Notes under the pieces: generated by a model | Seen by the model: only the letters and a program-made list of their open reading frames with translations | Database searches by the model: none | What the model was told of the DNA's origin: nothing | In this document: in pieces, positions 1 through 6,076 of the stretch | Numbering within the stretch: the stretch's first letter is position 1 | Layout of the letters: each line of letters begins with the position of its first letter | Assembly: GCA_900545075.1 (NCBI GenBank) | Contig: UQXT01000073.1 | Span: 1-10,304 of the forward strand | Source of the DNA: an uncultured Collinsella sp. | GTDB taxonomy: Bacteria > Actinomycetota > Coriobacteriia > Coriobacteriales > Coriobacteriaceae | Direction: 5' to 3' | Length of the DNA: 10,304 nucleotides | Program-made: the position numbers and the translations under genes

Positions 1-135
1 CCCCCCCCCGAAGGTTAATTGCCGCTGCATGCATATGCGAAACTCCCTTCGCTCAGGGTTTGCAATTTAAGCAATTGATTAAAACAACGAAGATTCAACG
101 ACTGTCCCGCTCGATACGTCCGCGCAACAAAAACC

Positions 136-190
136 TGTACATCAGCCTCCAAAATTGGCATTTTTCGACATGCTTGGAGGCTGTTGTACA
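136..190. repeat. 17-bp inverted repeat with 21-nt loop
   Basis: The arms at 136-152 and 174-190 pair over 17 positions with one mismatch. They run from TGTACA at the outside through CAGCCTCCAA, enclosing 21 nt that include a T5 run. Read on the minus strand, the hairpin is followed after three bases by TTTTTG, so it could end minus-strand transcription, although no minus-strand gene lies upstream of it. It could also be an operator-like palindrome or a dispersed repeat. The structure is seen directly; its role is unknown. Confidence 0.7.
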
Positions 191-253
191 CAAATGTGAG
201 ATCCCGCCTCGCCAACAACACCCTCCACATGTCTGGACTCTCTATGCTTGCGC

Positions 254-282
254 TGGATAGTCATCGCCAGAACGGGTATAGT
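254..282 (+). promoter_or_regulatory. Possible promoter of the phosphatidyltransferase cluster
   Basis: A TATAGT -10-like hexamer at 277-282 lies 17 bp downstream of TGGATA at 254-259, which matches the -35 consensus at 4 of 6 positions. This would place transcription start near 289, about 30 nt before the chosen GTG start. The match is modest and no transcript data are available. Confidence 0.35.
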
Positions 283-318
283 ATCGAAAGTTTTGTCGTT
301 TACCAGCGGGGGAGTCCT

Positions 319-1023
319 GTGGGCATCAAAAAGAAGATCAAAAAGGAGCTTATCGGCACCTCCGATTACCCGTCGAATAAGATCTTCACGATCTCCAATT
401 TCATTACCTTCACGCGCCTGATCCTCACGCTGGTCTTCCTATACCTGTTTGTGACGGACAACAACCGTGTCGTCGCGATCGTCATCTATGCCATCGCGGC
501 CTCTACCGACTGGATGGACGGCCAGATCGCTCGTATGACCAAAACGGTCTCGTGGCTCGGCAAGGTCATGGATCCCATTTGTGACCGTGCGCTGCTGTTC
601 ACCGGCGTGCTGGGACTGGTGGTTCGCGGAGAGCTGCCCATCTGGGTCTGCGTGCTCATCATCGGCCGCGATATCTACCTGGGCATCGGCACGCTCATCG
701 TGCGCCACTATCACCGCCGTCCCATCGACGTAGTATTTCCCGGCAAGATTGCGACGGCGCTGCTCATGACCGGCTTCTCGCTCATGCTGCTCGGGTTCCC
801 TGTCGTCGATGGCAGGCATCTGCTGCCCGCAACGTTCACGGCCTTCCCGGGCCTCAACGGCAGCCCGGTACCACTTGGCATCTTCTTTGTATACGGCGGC
901 GTCATCTTCTCCATGCTCACCGCCGTCATCTATTCCATTAAGGGTGGAGCGGCCATTAAACAAGCCGTGGCGCACCCCGAGGACGAAGACATCGACTTTC
1001 TTAACCCCGAAATCGAAGACTAA
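319..1023 (+). CDS. CDP-alcohol phosphatidyltransferase family protein (PgsA-like)
   Basis: This is an integral membrane enzyme of the family that transfers a phosphatidyl group from CDP-diacylglycerol to an alcohol, as in phosphatidylglycerophosphate or cardiolipin-type synthesis. The family signature D-x2-D-G-x2-A-R-x8-G-x3-D-x3-D is complete: D64, D67, G68, A71, R72, G81, D85, D89. Several hydrophobic segments follow (roughly 33-46, 50-62, 92-102, 108-126, 145-160, 187-206), and the N-terminus is lysine-rich. I chose the GTG at 319 (234 aa) because GGGGGAG lies just upstream. The frame stays open to an ATG at 184, but those extra 45 residues lack family similarity and a binding site. The alcohol substrate cannot be told from sequence. 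The neighbouring FHA and MerR genes resemble the mycobacterial pgsA2-garA region, which favours a PgsA2-like assignment (inference). Confidence 0.88.
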   Translation: MGIKKKIKKELIGTSDYPSNKIFTISNFITFTRLILTLVFLYLFVTDNNRVVAIVIYAIAASTDWMDGQIARMTKTVSWLGKVMDPICDRALLFTGVLGLVVRGELPIWVCVLIIGRDIYLGIGTLIVRHYHRRPIDVVFPGKIATALLMTGFSLMLLGFPVVDGRHLLPATFTAFPGLNGSPVPLGIFFVYGGVIFSMLTAVIYSIKGGAAIKQAVAHPEDEDIDFLNPEIED

Positions 1024-1089
1024 GCCATTGGGGTATGATTACGTACAGTTCATTCTTTGCGGCATGTCCGCGTTAAGTTAGGGGTTGTC

Positions 1090-1524
1090 ATGGACAACAT
1101 GGTTAACAATATGCCTCAGAACGGTAAGGCCTCAGACGCCACCTGCGTTTTCCGCGTTCCTTCGAGCGATGTCACCGTTCCCGACCTCATGGCCAACGTG
1201 CACATCACCGCGCCCGTCTTATCTATCGTCAAAGGACCGCAAACCGGTGCAGCCTTTGAGCTCGAGGACAATGTGACCACCATCGGCCGCGATCCCGCTA
1301 ACGGCATCTTCCTCAACGACATGACCGTGTCGCGTAGCCACGCGCGCATTATTCGCGAGGGTCTGGGGGCCCGTATTGAGGACCTGGGCTCGCTCAACGG
1401 TACGTGGGTTGACGGCGCTATCGTCAACGGCGCACCGCTGCACGATGGCTCTTCCGTCCAGATCGGTACGTTTACGCTCATCTATCACGAGAGCACGCCG
1501 GAGCGCATCGAAACCGGTGAGTAG
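1090..1524 (+). CDS. GarA/OdhI-like FHA-domain regulatory protein
   Basis: This 144-aa cytoplasmic protein has one forkhead-associated domain at about residues 43-132, which binds phosphothreonine. Key residues are present: G66-R67, S81-R-S83-H84 and N103-G104-T105. The unstructured N-terminus carries D-A-T-C-V-F-R at 16-22, which aligns with E-T-T-S-V-F-R, the phosphorylation site of mycobacterial GarA and corynebacterial OdhI. In those proteins a phosphorylated threonine folds back onto the FHA domain and switches off binding to 2-oxoglutarate and glutamate metabolic enzymes. The second threonine of the pair (PknB-type site) is kept as T18, while the first (PknG-type site) is Ala17. I chose ATG 1090, preceded by AGGGG, over ATG 1057, which lacks a binding site. 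It lies 66 nt after the phosphatidyltransferase gene and 3 nt before the MerR gene. The family is clear; a GarA-type function is inferred. Confidence 0.88.
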   Translation: MDNMVNNMPQNGKASDATCVFRVPSSDVTVPDLMANVHITAPVLSIVKGPQTGAAFELEDNVTTIGRDPANGIFLNDMTVSRSHARIIREGLGARIEDLGSLNGTWVDGAIVNGAPLHDGSSVQIGTFTLIYHESTPERIETGE

Positions 1525-1527
1525 GGC

Positions 1528-2412
1528 ATGGCCGAACGCAACTATCTGAGTATCGGCCAGGTCGTCAATCTACTTCGAGGCGCATACCCCGATCTTTCGA
1601 ACTCAAAAATTAGATTTCTCGAAGATGAGGGGCTCATCACCCCTCATCGCACACCTAAGGGCTATCGTCAGTACTCCAAAGAGGATGTTGACCGCCTGGA
1701 GGTCATTCTGCACCTGCAGAAGACTCGCTACATGCCGCTCAACGTGATCAAGCAGCGCCTGGAAAACGCCACGGACCTGTCTACGCTCGCCTACGAGGTG
1801 GGCCTGCTGTCCGACGTTCCGCTCAAGACGGAGCCCAAGGAGACCAAGCAAAAGCTGCATCCCATCGAGACCATTCCCGATATGCTCGGCGTTGAGATCT
1901 CGTTTATCCGCTCCCTAGCCGAAAACGACCTCATTCGCATCATCAAGAGCCCGCAGAACCGAGAGCTCGTCGATGGCCGCGATTTCCCGATTATCCGCTA
2001 CTGCTCCGAGCTTTCGCGCTTCCATATCGAGCCGCGCAACCTGCGTCAGTACGTGTCTTCCGCCAACCGCGAGTCCTCGATGTTTGAGCAGGTGCTCGTG
2101 AGCATGCTCGGCATGGACACTTCCGATGACGAGCGCGACGCCAAGCTCGAGCGTGCCTTTAAGAAGCTGCATGACCTCACCGAGGGCGTGCATACGGCAC
2201 TGCTCAAGAACCGCGTCTTTGAGTCACTCAACGCCGTGGTCGAGGACGCCGATATCGATGCCCTCGACGAGGAGATCGCACGCTCCGAATCCACCAAGGC
2301 CAAAAGCGAAGAGGCAAGCGTTCCCGCGGTTGCCGCGAAGGACGAGTCGCTCGTGCATCCGTCCAAGGTCGTCGTCCCCTCGCATAGCCTGTCTGCTAAC
2401 ACGGGTAAATAA
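1528..2412 (+). CDS. MerR-family transcriptional regulator (Rv1828-like)
   Basis: This 294-aa DNA-binding regulator has an N-terminal MerR winged helix-turn-helix at about residues 6-80, with the typical R-F-L-E-D-E-G-L-I-T-P-x-R segment at 29-41 and the G-Y-R-Q-Y-S wing at 45-50. A second wing-like or helical region spans about 112-175, a charged helical stretch about 180-250, and the tail to 294 is rich in Ala, Ser, Lys and Val. There is no cysteine cluster of metal-sensing MerR proteins. It starts 3 nt after the FHA stop codon, with GGTGAG inside the end of that gene, so the two are probably co-translated. An FHA gene followed directly by such a MerR gene is the arrangement of mycobacterial garA and Rv1828. 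It is longer than a typical MerR protein because of its C-terminal part. Its targets are unknown. Confidence 0.85.
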   Translation: MAERNYLSIGQVVNLLRGAYPDLSNSKIRFLEDEGLITPHRTPKGYRQYSKEDVDRLEVILHLQKTRYMPLNVIKQRLENATDLSTLAYEVGLLSDVPLKTEPKETKQKLHPIETIPDMLGVEISFIRSLAENDLIRIIKSPQNRELVDGRDFPIIRYCSELSRFHIEPRNLRQYVSSANRESSMFEQVLVSMLGMDTSDDERDAKLERAFKKLHDLTEGVHTALLKNRVFESLNAVVEDADIDALDEEIARSESTKAKSEEASVPAVAAKDESLVHPSKVVVPSHSLSANTGK

Positions 2413-2448
2413 CCGCCGTCCACCCGGCAATCCATGAAAGGTCACGTC

Positions 2449-2979
2449 ATGTACGACTTCGAATCTCACATCGTCGACATCCCCGACTATCCCGAGCTCG
2501 GAGTCGTCTTTAAGGACATCACGCCGCTCTTTGGTAATCCCGAGGCACTAAAGGCCATGGTAGATGCCCTGGCCGAGCATTTTGCCGGCATGGGTATCAC
2601 CAAGGTCGTGGGTCCCGAGGCTCGCGGCTTTATGGTCGGCGTGCCCGTGGCTGTCGCCCTGGGCGCCGGCTTTGTGCCCGCTCGTAAGCCGGGCAAGCTG
2701 CCGCGCAAAACGGTGAGTCAGAGCTACGAGCTCGAATATGGCACCGACTCTATCGAGATTCACGCCGATGCCATTACCTCTAAAGATACCGTGTTGATTC
2801 TGGACGACTTGGTCGCGACGGGCGGAACCGTCGAAGCAACAGGTAAACTGGTGCGAGATATGGGCGCAAAGCTTGTGGGTTACGGTTGTATCCTCGAGCT
2901 TGCGTTTCTCAACCCGCGCGAGAAGCTCACGCCTTCCAACGAGGACGTTGAGCTCTTTAGCTTGGTAACGGTGCACTAG
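2449..2979 (+). CDS. apt: Adenine phosphoribosyltransferase
   Basis: Apt makes AMP from adenine and phosphoribosyl pyrophosphate in purine salvage in the cytoplasm. The 176-aa product has the usual family length and the typical opening D-I-P-D-Y-P-E-L-G-V-V-F-K-D-I-T-P (10-26). It also has G-P-E-A-R-G-F (55-61), V-P-A-R-K-P-G-K-L-P (76-85) and the PRPP loop V-L-I-L-D-D-L-V-A-T-G-G-T (115-127). I chose ATG 2449 because AAAGG at 2437-2441 lies 7 nt upstream. An in-frame ATG at 2434 would add five residues but has no binding site. The gene follows the MerR gene by 36 nt and precedes the NlpC/P60 gene by 32 nt, so it probably belongs to the same transcript. All key residues look intact. Confidence 0.95.
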   Translation: MYDFESHIVDIPDYPELGVVFKDITPLFGNPEALKAMVDALAEHFAGMGITKVVGPEARGFMVGVPVAVALGAGFVPARKPGKLPRKTVSQSYELEYGTDSIEIHADAITSKDTVLILDDLVATGGTVEATGKLVRDMGAKLVGYGCILELAFLNPREKLTPSNEDVELFSLVTVH

Positions 2980-3011
2980 CCGCTACCCTTAGATACCGGA
3001 AAGGAAGCTCC

Positions 3012-4133
3012 ATGCGCACAGCAAACACGCACAAAAACATGGCACGCTGCGCTGCTACGGCAACCCTCGCTTGTGTTTTGGGCCTTGGCCTCGCGGCTCC
3101 GGCCTATGCCGATACCGCATCCGACCTTGCCGCTGCTCGTACAAAACTCGAGCAGATCGGTACGCAAACCCAGCAGATCTACGACGAGCTCGCCACTCAA
3201 ACGCAGGCGCTCGACCAGACCGCTGGCGAGATCACGCAAAAGCAGCAGGAAATCGCCGATGGCCAGGCCAAGCTTTCCAACTACGTTGCAGGTGAGTACA
3301 AGACCGGCGGCCTGAGCCTACTCCAGGTTCTGACGGGCGTCGATGACCTGGGCGATATGCTCAACCGTCTGTTCTACTATGGCAAGGTTTCCGACAAGCA
3401 GGCCCAGACCATCCAAGAGGTCAAGGAGCTTAAGCAGGAGCTTACCGACAAGCAGGCCGAGCAGGAGAAGAACGTCGCCGCCACGCAAAAGAAGGTCGAC
3501 GAGCTCAACGCTCAGCAGGCCGAGGCTCAAAACGTTGTGAACTCCCTGGACTCGCAGCTGCAGGCCGAGCTTGCCGCCGAGGCCGAGGCCAACGCCGCGC
3601 TGCAGGCCGGCATCAACGCCAGCACCGCCGAGAAGGCAACGGTGAACACCGAGACCGCTGGCACGACTGAGAACACCAACAACGGTGGCGGTACGAGCAA
3701 CAACGGCGGCAACACGCCTGCGCCCACTCCCACGCCCGCTCCGGCCCCCACGCCGCAGCCCTCGACGCCCGCTCCGGCTCCGACCCCTTCTGCGCCGAGC
3801 CAGTCCGTTGACGGCGGTACCGTTGTTTCGCGTGCCTACAGCAAGCTTGGTTGCGCTTATTCCTGGGGCGGCATTGGCCCGAACAGCTTTGACTGCTCGG
3901 GATTCGTTAGCTACTGCCTCACCGGTCGTTATTGCCGTTTGGGCACCACCGTTACGTTTATGGGCTGGACTCGTGTGACCGATCCGCAACCGGGAGACGT
4001 CGTTGTAAATTCCCGCCATACCGGCATTTACGTTGGAAACGGTCAGATGATTCATGCTTCTAACTACAACACTGGTGTTATCCTAACCCCCATTAGTTAT
4101 AGTATGACTGACTATATTTTTGTGCGCTATTAA
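3012..4133 (+). CDS. Secreted NlpC/P60 peptidoglycan endopeptidase with coiled-coil stalk
   Basis: This 373-aa protein is probably a secreted cell-wall hydrolase. It has a signal peptide (about 1-33, A-Y-A before Asp34), then a long coiled coil rich in Gln, Glu, Ala and Lys (about 37-200). A Gly/Asn-rich hinge (221-234) and a Pro/Ala/Thr linker (235-263) lead to a C-terminal NlpC/P60 domain (about 268-373). The catalytic cysteine is C295 in D-C-S-G-F, the histidine is H336 in H-T-G-I-Y-V-G-N-G, and H348 in M-I-H-A-S is the likely third residue. The layout matches RipA/CwlO/PcsB-type hydrolases, in which the coiled coil restrains or docks the enzyme, often with FtsEX (family knowledge; no FtsEX in this window). 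The start has GGAAAGGAAG upstream. It is the last gene of the cluster, followed by a hairpin terminator. Confidence 0.93.
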   Translation: MRTANTHKNMARCAATATLACVLGLGLAAPAYADTASDLAAARTKLEQIGTQTQQIYDELATQTQALDQTAGEITQKQQEIADGQAKLSNYVAGEYKTGGLSLLQVLTGVDDLGDMLNRLFYYGKVSDKQAQTIQEVKELKQELTDKQAEQEKNVAATQKKVDELNAQQAEAQNVVNSLDSQLQAELAAEAEANAALQAGINASTAEKATVNTETAGTTENTNNGGGTSNNGGNTPAPTPTPAPAPTPQPSTPAPAPTPSAPSQSVDGGTVVSRAYSKLGCAYSWGGIGPNSFDCSGFVSYCLTGRYCRLGTTVTFMGWTRVTDPQPGDVVVNSRHTGIYVGNGQMIHASNYNTGVILTPISYSMTDYIFVRY

Positions 4134-4158
4134 GTAACACTTCACAGCATCCGTCATT

Positions 4159-4195
4159 GGTCTCGTGGCTTTTCCGCTGCGAGACCCATTCTTTA
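4159..4195 (+). terminator. Intrinsic terminator of the 319-4133 cluster
   Basis: The 11-bp stem GGTCTCGTGGC (4159-4169) pairs with GCTGCGAGACC (4176-4186) using two G-U pairs, around a TTTTCC loop. It is followed by the T-rich CATTCTTTA. It lies 25 nt after the NlpC/P60 stop. The T-tract is interrupted, so termination may be partial. Confidence 0.7.
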
Positions 4196-4227
4196 TCTCC
4201 GCCAATCAACTCATCTTCAATAAGCTT

Positions 4228-4251
4228 TTATCTAGTTCTGAATACTAGATA
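4228..4251 (+). promoter_or_regulatory. Candidate operator upstream of degV, shared with the DUF1836 gene
   Basis: An inverted repeat TATCTAGT (4229-4236) and ACTAGATA (4244-4251), with a 7-nt spacer, lies directly upstream of the degV -35 region. The 17 bp TTATCTAGTTCTGAATA (4228-4244) match 15 of 17 positions with 5900-5916 in front of the DUF1836 gene. The similarity is seen directly; operator function is inferred. Confidence 0.5.
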
Positions 4252-4252
4252 T

Positions 4253-4281
4253 AGAACAGAGTTCAGCAAGATGGTTATAAT
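4253..4281 (+). promoter_or_regulatory. Promoter of degV
   Basis: A perfect TATAAT -10 box sits at 4276-4281. AGAACA at 4253-4258 is a weak -35 (3 of 6) at 17-bp spacing. The weak -35 next to a palindrome would suit a regulated promoter. Transcription would start near 4288, about 23 nt before the ATG. Confidence 0.6.
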
Positions 4282-4310
4282 TAGGCTTGAGTAAACAGAA
4301 AGGACCCTCT

Positions 4311-5177
4311 ATGAACTGGGCACTTATCTCCGATTCGAGCTGCAACCTCCGCGATTGGCAACCGACCGCACCCCATACCACCTTTGCATTTGCACCCCTC
4401 AAAATTCGAGTGGGGGAGCGTGAGTTTGTCGATGACCTCGCGCTCGACGTTCACGAACTCAATTGCGCCGTGCAGGCGGAGTCGGGCGCTTCTTCGAGCG
4501 CCTGTCCGAGCGTAGGCGAGTGGACCGAACTCTTTAGGCTTGCCGACAAAACGATATGCATGCCCATCTCGGAGGGCGTATCGGGCAGCTATAACGCCGC
4601 CGCCACGGCACGCGATTTGGTTCTTGCCGAAGATCCGGATCGACAGATTCATCTGGTCAATTCACGCGGAGCCGGCGGCAAAATGGACCTGATCTTCCTG
4701 CTGTTCGACCGCTATCTCGCAAGCAATCCAGACGTTTCATTTGAGGAAGCCTGCAGCTATTTTGATGAGCTGGAACAGAACAGCAAGATCCTGTTTAGCC
4801 TGTGCAATTACGAAAATCTCGCCAAGGCCGGACGTATTCCCAAGGCGGCCGGGGTCATCGCCAATAAACTCAACATTCGAGTTTTAGGTACAGCAAGCGA
4901 GGCGGGGGAGATTAAGCTCGTCGGTCACACCCGTGGCGAAAAGAAAATGCTTGGCAAGATTGTCGACACCATGGAGGCCGAAGGCTTTACCGGTGGTGAA
5001 GTCGTCATCGACCATGTCGAGAATGAGGCGGGTGCCCAGGCACTTGCCAGCCGCATTGTGGAGCATTGGCCCAGCTCCAAGACCATCATCATGCCCTGCA
5101 ACGGACTGGATTCATATTATGCCGAGATGCACGGGCTCATTATCGGCTACGGCATGGGCGCGGCTTCGGGCCGATAA
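4311..5177 (+). CDS. DegV family (FakB-like) fatty-acid-binding protein
   Basis: DegV proteins bind a fatty acid; characterised FakB members present it to the kinase FakA for phosphorylation and entry into phospholipid synthesis. The 288-aa product shows the N-terminal I-S-D-S-S (6-10), the S-S-A-C-P-S loop (62-67) and the ligand-site segment I-S-E-G-V-S-G-S-Y-N-A-A (86-97). The middle segment S-R-G-A-G-G-K-M (118-125) departs from the usual form, and the C-terminus ends G-Y-G-M-G-A-A-S-G-R where many family members have H-T-G-P-G. Fatty-acid binding is therefore likely but not certain. I chose ATG 4311, with AGAAAGGA six nt upstream; a TTG at 4287 is not credible. The gene has its own promoter and terminator, and no FakA gene is in view. 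Confidence 0.9.
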   Translation: MNWALISDSSCNLRDWQPTAPHTTFAFAPLKIRVGEREFVDDLALDVHELNCAVQAESGASSSACPSVGEWTELFRLADKTICMPISEGVSGSYNAAATARDLVLAEDPDRQIHLVNSRGAGGKMDLIFLLFDRYLASNPDVSFEEACSYFDELEQNSKILFSLCNYENLAKAGRIPKAAGVIANKLNIRVLGTASEAGEIKLVGHTRGEKKMLGKIVDTMEAEGFTGGEVVIDHVENEAGAQALASRIVEHWPSSKTIIMPCNGLDSYYAEMHGLIIGYGMGAASGR

Positions 5178-5196
5178 AGTCCAACTAAACTAAAGC

Positions 5197-5240
5197 ACGG
5201 GCGGGACAAAGTGGCTGATGGCTCTTTGTCCCGCCCGTCT
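5197..5240. terminator. Bidirectional terminator between degV and the DUF1836 gene
   Basis: A perfect 15-bp stem ACGGGCGGGACAAAG (5197-5211) pairs with its complement at 5224-5238 around a 12-nt loop. It lies 19 nt after the degV stop and 12 nt from the end of the convergent DUF1836 gene. It is followed by CTTATA on the plus strand and by GCTTTAGTTTAG on the minus strand. Serving both genes is the natural reading. Confidence 0.85.
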
Positions 5241-5250
5241 TATACGTCGG

Positions 5251-5862
5251 TTAGCTATTAAACCCATTGAACTTTAGGTAGCTCATAAGATACGCCTTCG
5301 ATACAAAAGACGATACCGCGCTGCGAACGAGGAGTGACTCGCGTGTGACCTGATGAGCCGTATCGGGTACAGGAACCTGTTCAATGGAAAAAGCCGCGTG
5401 AATCGATGCCTCGAGCTGATCGACCACATAATCAAAGGCAGTCGGTGCATCGTAGCTCAGGCGCTGAATGTTAAAGAGCGCCTGAACCGCAGCGATGGGC
5501 AGCACCTGCTTAAAAATACAGATGGCGATAAGGCGAGCGATCTGCTCGCGACCATATTGCTTTTTTACCGGAGCAGGTACCAGGCCGACCTTTACGTAGT
5601 TATTGATCATGGAAGGCGTAATGACAGGCTGCTCCACGCAAATCGAAAGCGACTCCATCCACAGTTCGATGTACTCAATGACCTGGTCACGGTAGAGCGT
5701 TACATTCGGCAGCTGATCATACCGCGGCAAACTGAGCGTATTGAGCTTGCGAACCAGATCAGACTGGATAAATGCATCAGGTAGCACCGTAGGCTGAATA
5801 TCCTCTGGGCTAATGCTAACCGACGTATCGGACATCGGAATGACATGTTTAACGTGATTCAT
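5251..5862 (-). CDS. DUF1836 domain-containing predicted transcriptional regulator
   Basis: This 203-aa protein matches the DUF1836 family, predicted DNA-binding proteins with a MerR-like helix-turn-helix. The core is L-P-R-Y-D-Q-L-P (45-52), L-Y-x-D-Q-V-I (56-62) and the highly typical I-T-P-S-M-I-N-N-Y-V-K-V-G-L-V-P (81-96), followed by V-K-K-Q-Y-G-R-E-Q-I-A (99-109). A helical region follows to about 135, and the C-terminal 70 residues are less conserved. I chose ATG 5862 with GGAGG six nt upstream; the longer TTG-initiated frame runs into the promoter. A 17-bp motif in its promoter is shared with the convergent degV gene, suggesting autoregulation and control of degV (inference). The DUF1836 protein YkrK of Bacillus subtilis is reported as a repressor of htpX, which supports a regulatory role. 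Confidence 0.88.
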   Translation of the reverse strand: MNHVKHVIPMSDTSVSISPEDIQPTVLPDAFIQSDLVRKLNTLSLPRYDQLPNVTLYRDQVIEYIELWMESLSICVEQPVITPSMINNYVKVGLVPAPVKKQYGREQIARLIAICIFKQVLPIAAVQALFNIQRLSYDAPTAFDYVVDQLEASIHAAFSIEQVPVPDTAHQVTRESLLVRSAVSSFVSKAYLMSYLKFNGFNS

Positions 5863-5886
5863 ATGGTGCCTCCGTTCGTTTTCTAT

Positions 5887-5916
5887 ATTGTATTCTAGGT
5901 TATCTAGTTTTGCATA
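5887..5916 (-). promoter_or_regulatory. Promoter and candidate operator of the DUF1836 gene
   Basis: On the minus strand TACAAT (5892-5887) is a 5-of-6 -10 box, with a weak ATGCAA -35 (5915-5910) at 17 bp. The plus-strand 17-mer TTATCTAGTTTTGCATA (5900-5916) overlaps the spacer and -35, and matches the degV motif at 15 of 17 positions. A second CTAG at 5895-5898 lies 5 bp from the CTAG inside the motif. Overlap with promoter elements suits a repressor site. Confidence 0.5.
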
Positions 5917-5991
5917 CCACAATGAACGGTATGATCGTTGTCTTTGGCTGGGGTCAGGCTGCAGGATAGCTGGCTCGTATTATGCACAACA

Positions 5992-6037
5992 AAACGTCCG
6001 CGGCAACGTTGCCTCAAGCTCGTTGCCGCGGACGTTT
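5992..6037 (-). terminator. Intrinsic terminator of trxB
   Basis: A perfect 17-bp stem AAACGTCCGCGGCAACG (5992-6008) pairs with its complement (6021-6037) around a 12-nt loop. On the minus strand, the TTT end of the stem continues as TTTTGTTG. It begins about 40 nt after the trxB stop codon and reads in the trxB direction. Confidence 0.88.
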
Positions 6038-6076
6038 AAGTAAATTAACAACCTTACATAAGATATATTATCGTAC

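Larger units (their letters stand above)
1..318. other. Gene-free leader region upstream of the phosphatidyltransferase
   Basis: I see no supportable gene here. The short open frames have no ribosome binding site and no recognisable protein. The stretch is more AT-rich than the genes that follow, starts with a run of nine C, and contains a small imperfect hairpin (CCCT/AGGG arms around 45-58). It also carries the large inverted repeat at 136-190 and a possible promoter at 254-282, both listed separately. Confidence 0.6.

Noticed and set aside
1..9. Run of nine C at the window start
   Set aside because: It is cut by the window edge, so its true length and context cannot be judged.
184..318. 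N-terminal extension of the phosphatidyltransferase from ATG 184
   Set aside because: The extra 45 residues have no ribosome binding site, no family similarity, and overlap the inverted repeat and likely promoter. GTG 319 has GGGGGAG directly upstream.
3318..4055. 245-residue minus-strand frame opposite the NlpC/P60 gene
   Set aside because: It is rich in Arg, Gly and Leu, as expected from the complement of a repetitive GC-rich gene, and has no domain or binding site.
5863..5922. TTG start for the DUF1836 protein at 5922
   Set aside because: This would put the promoter inside the coding region. ATG 5862 has GGAGG at ideal spacing, and the extra residues are not family-like.
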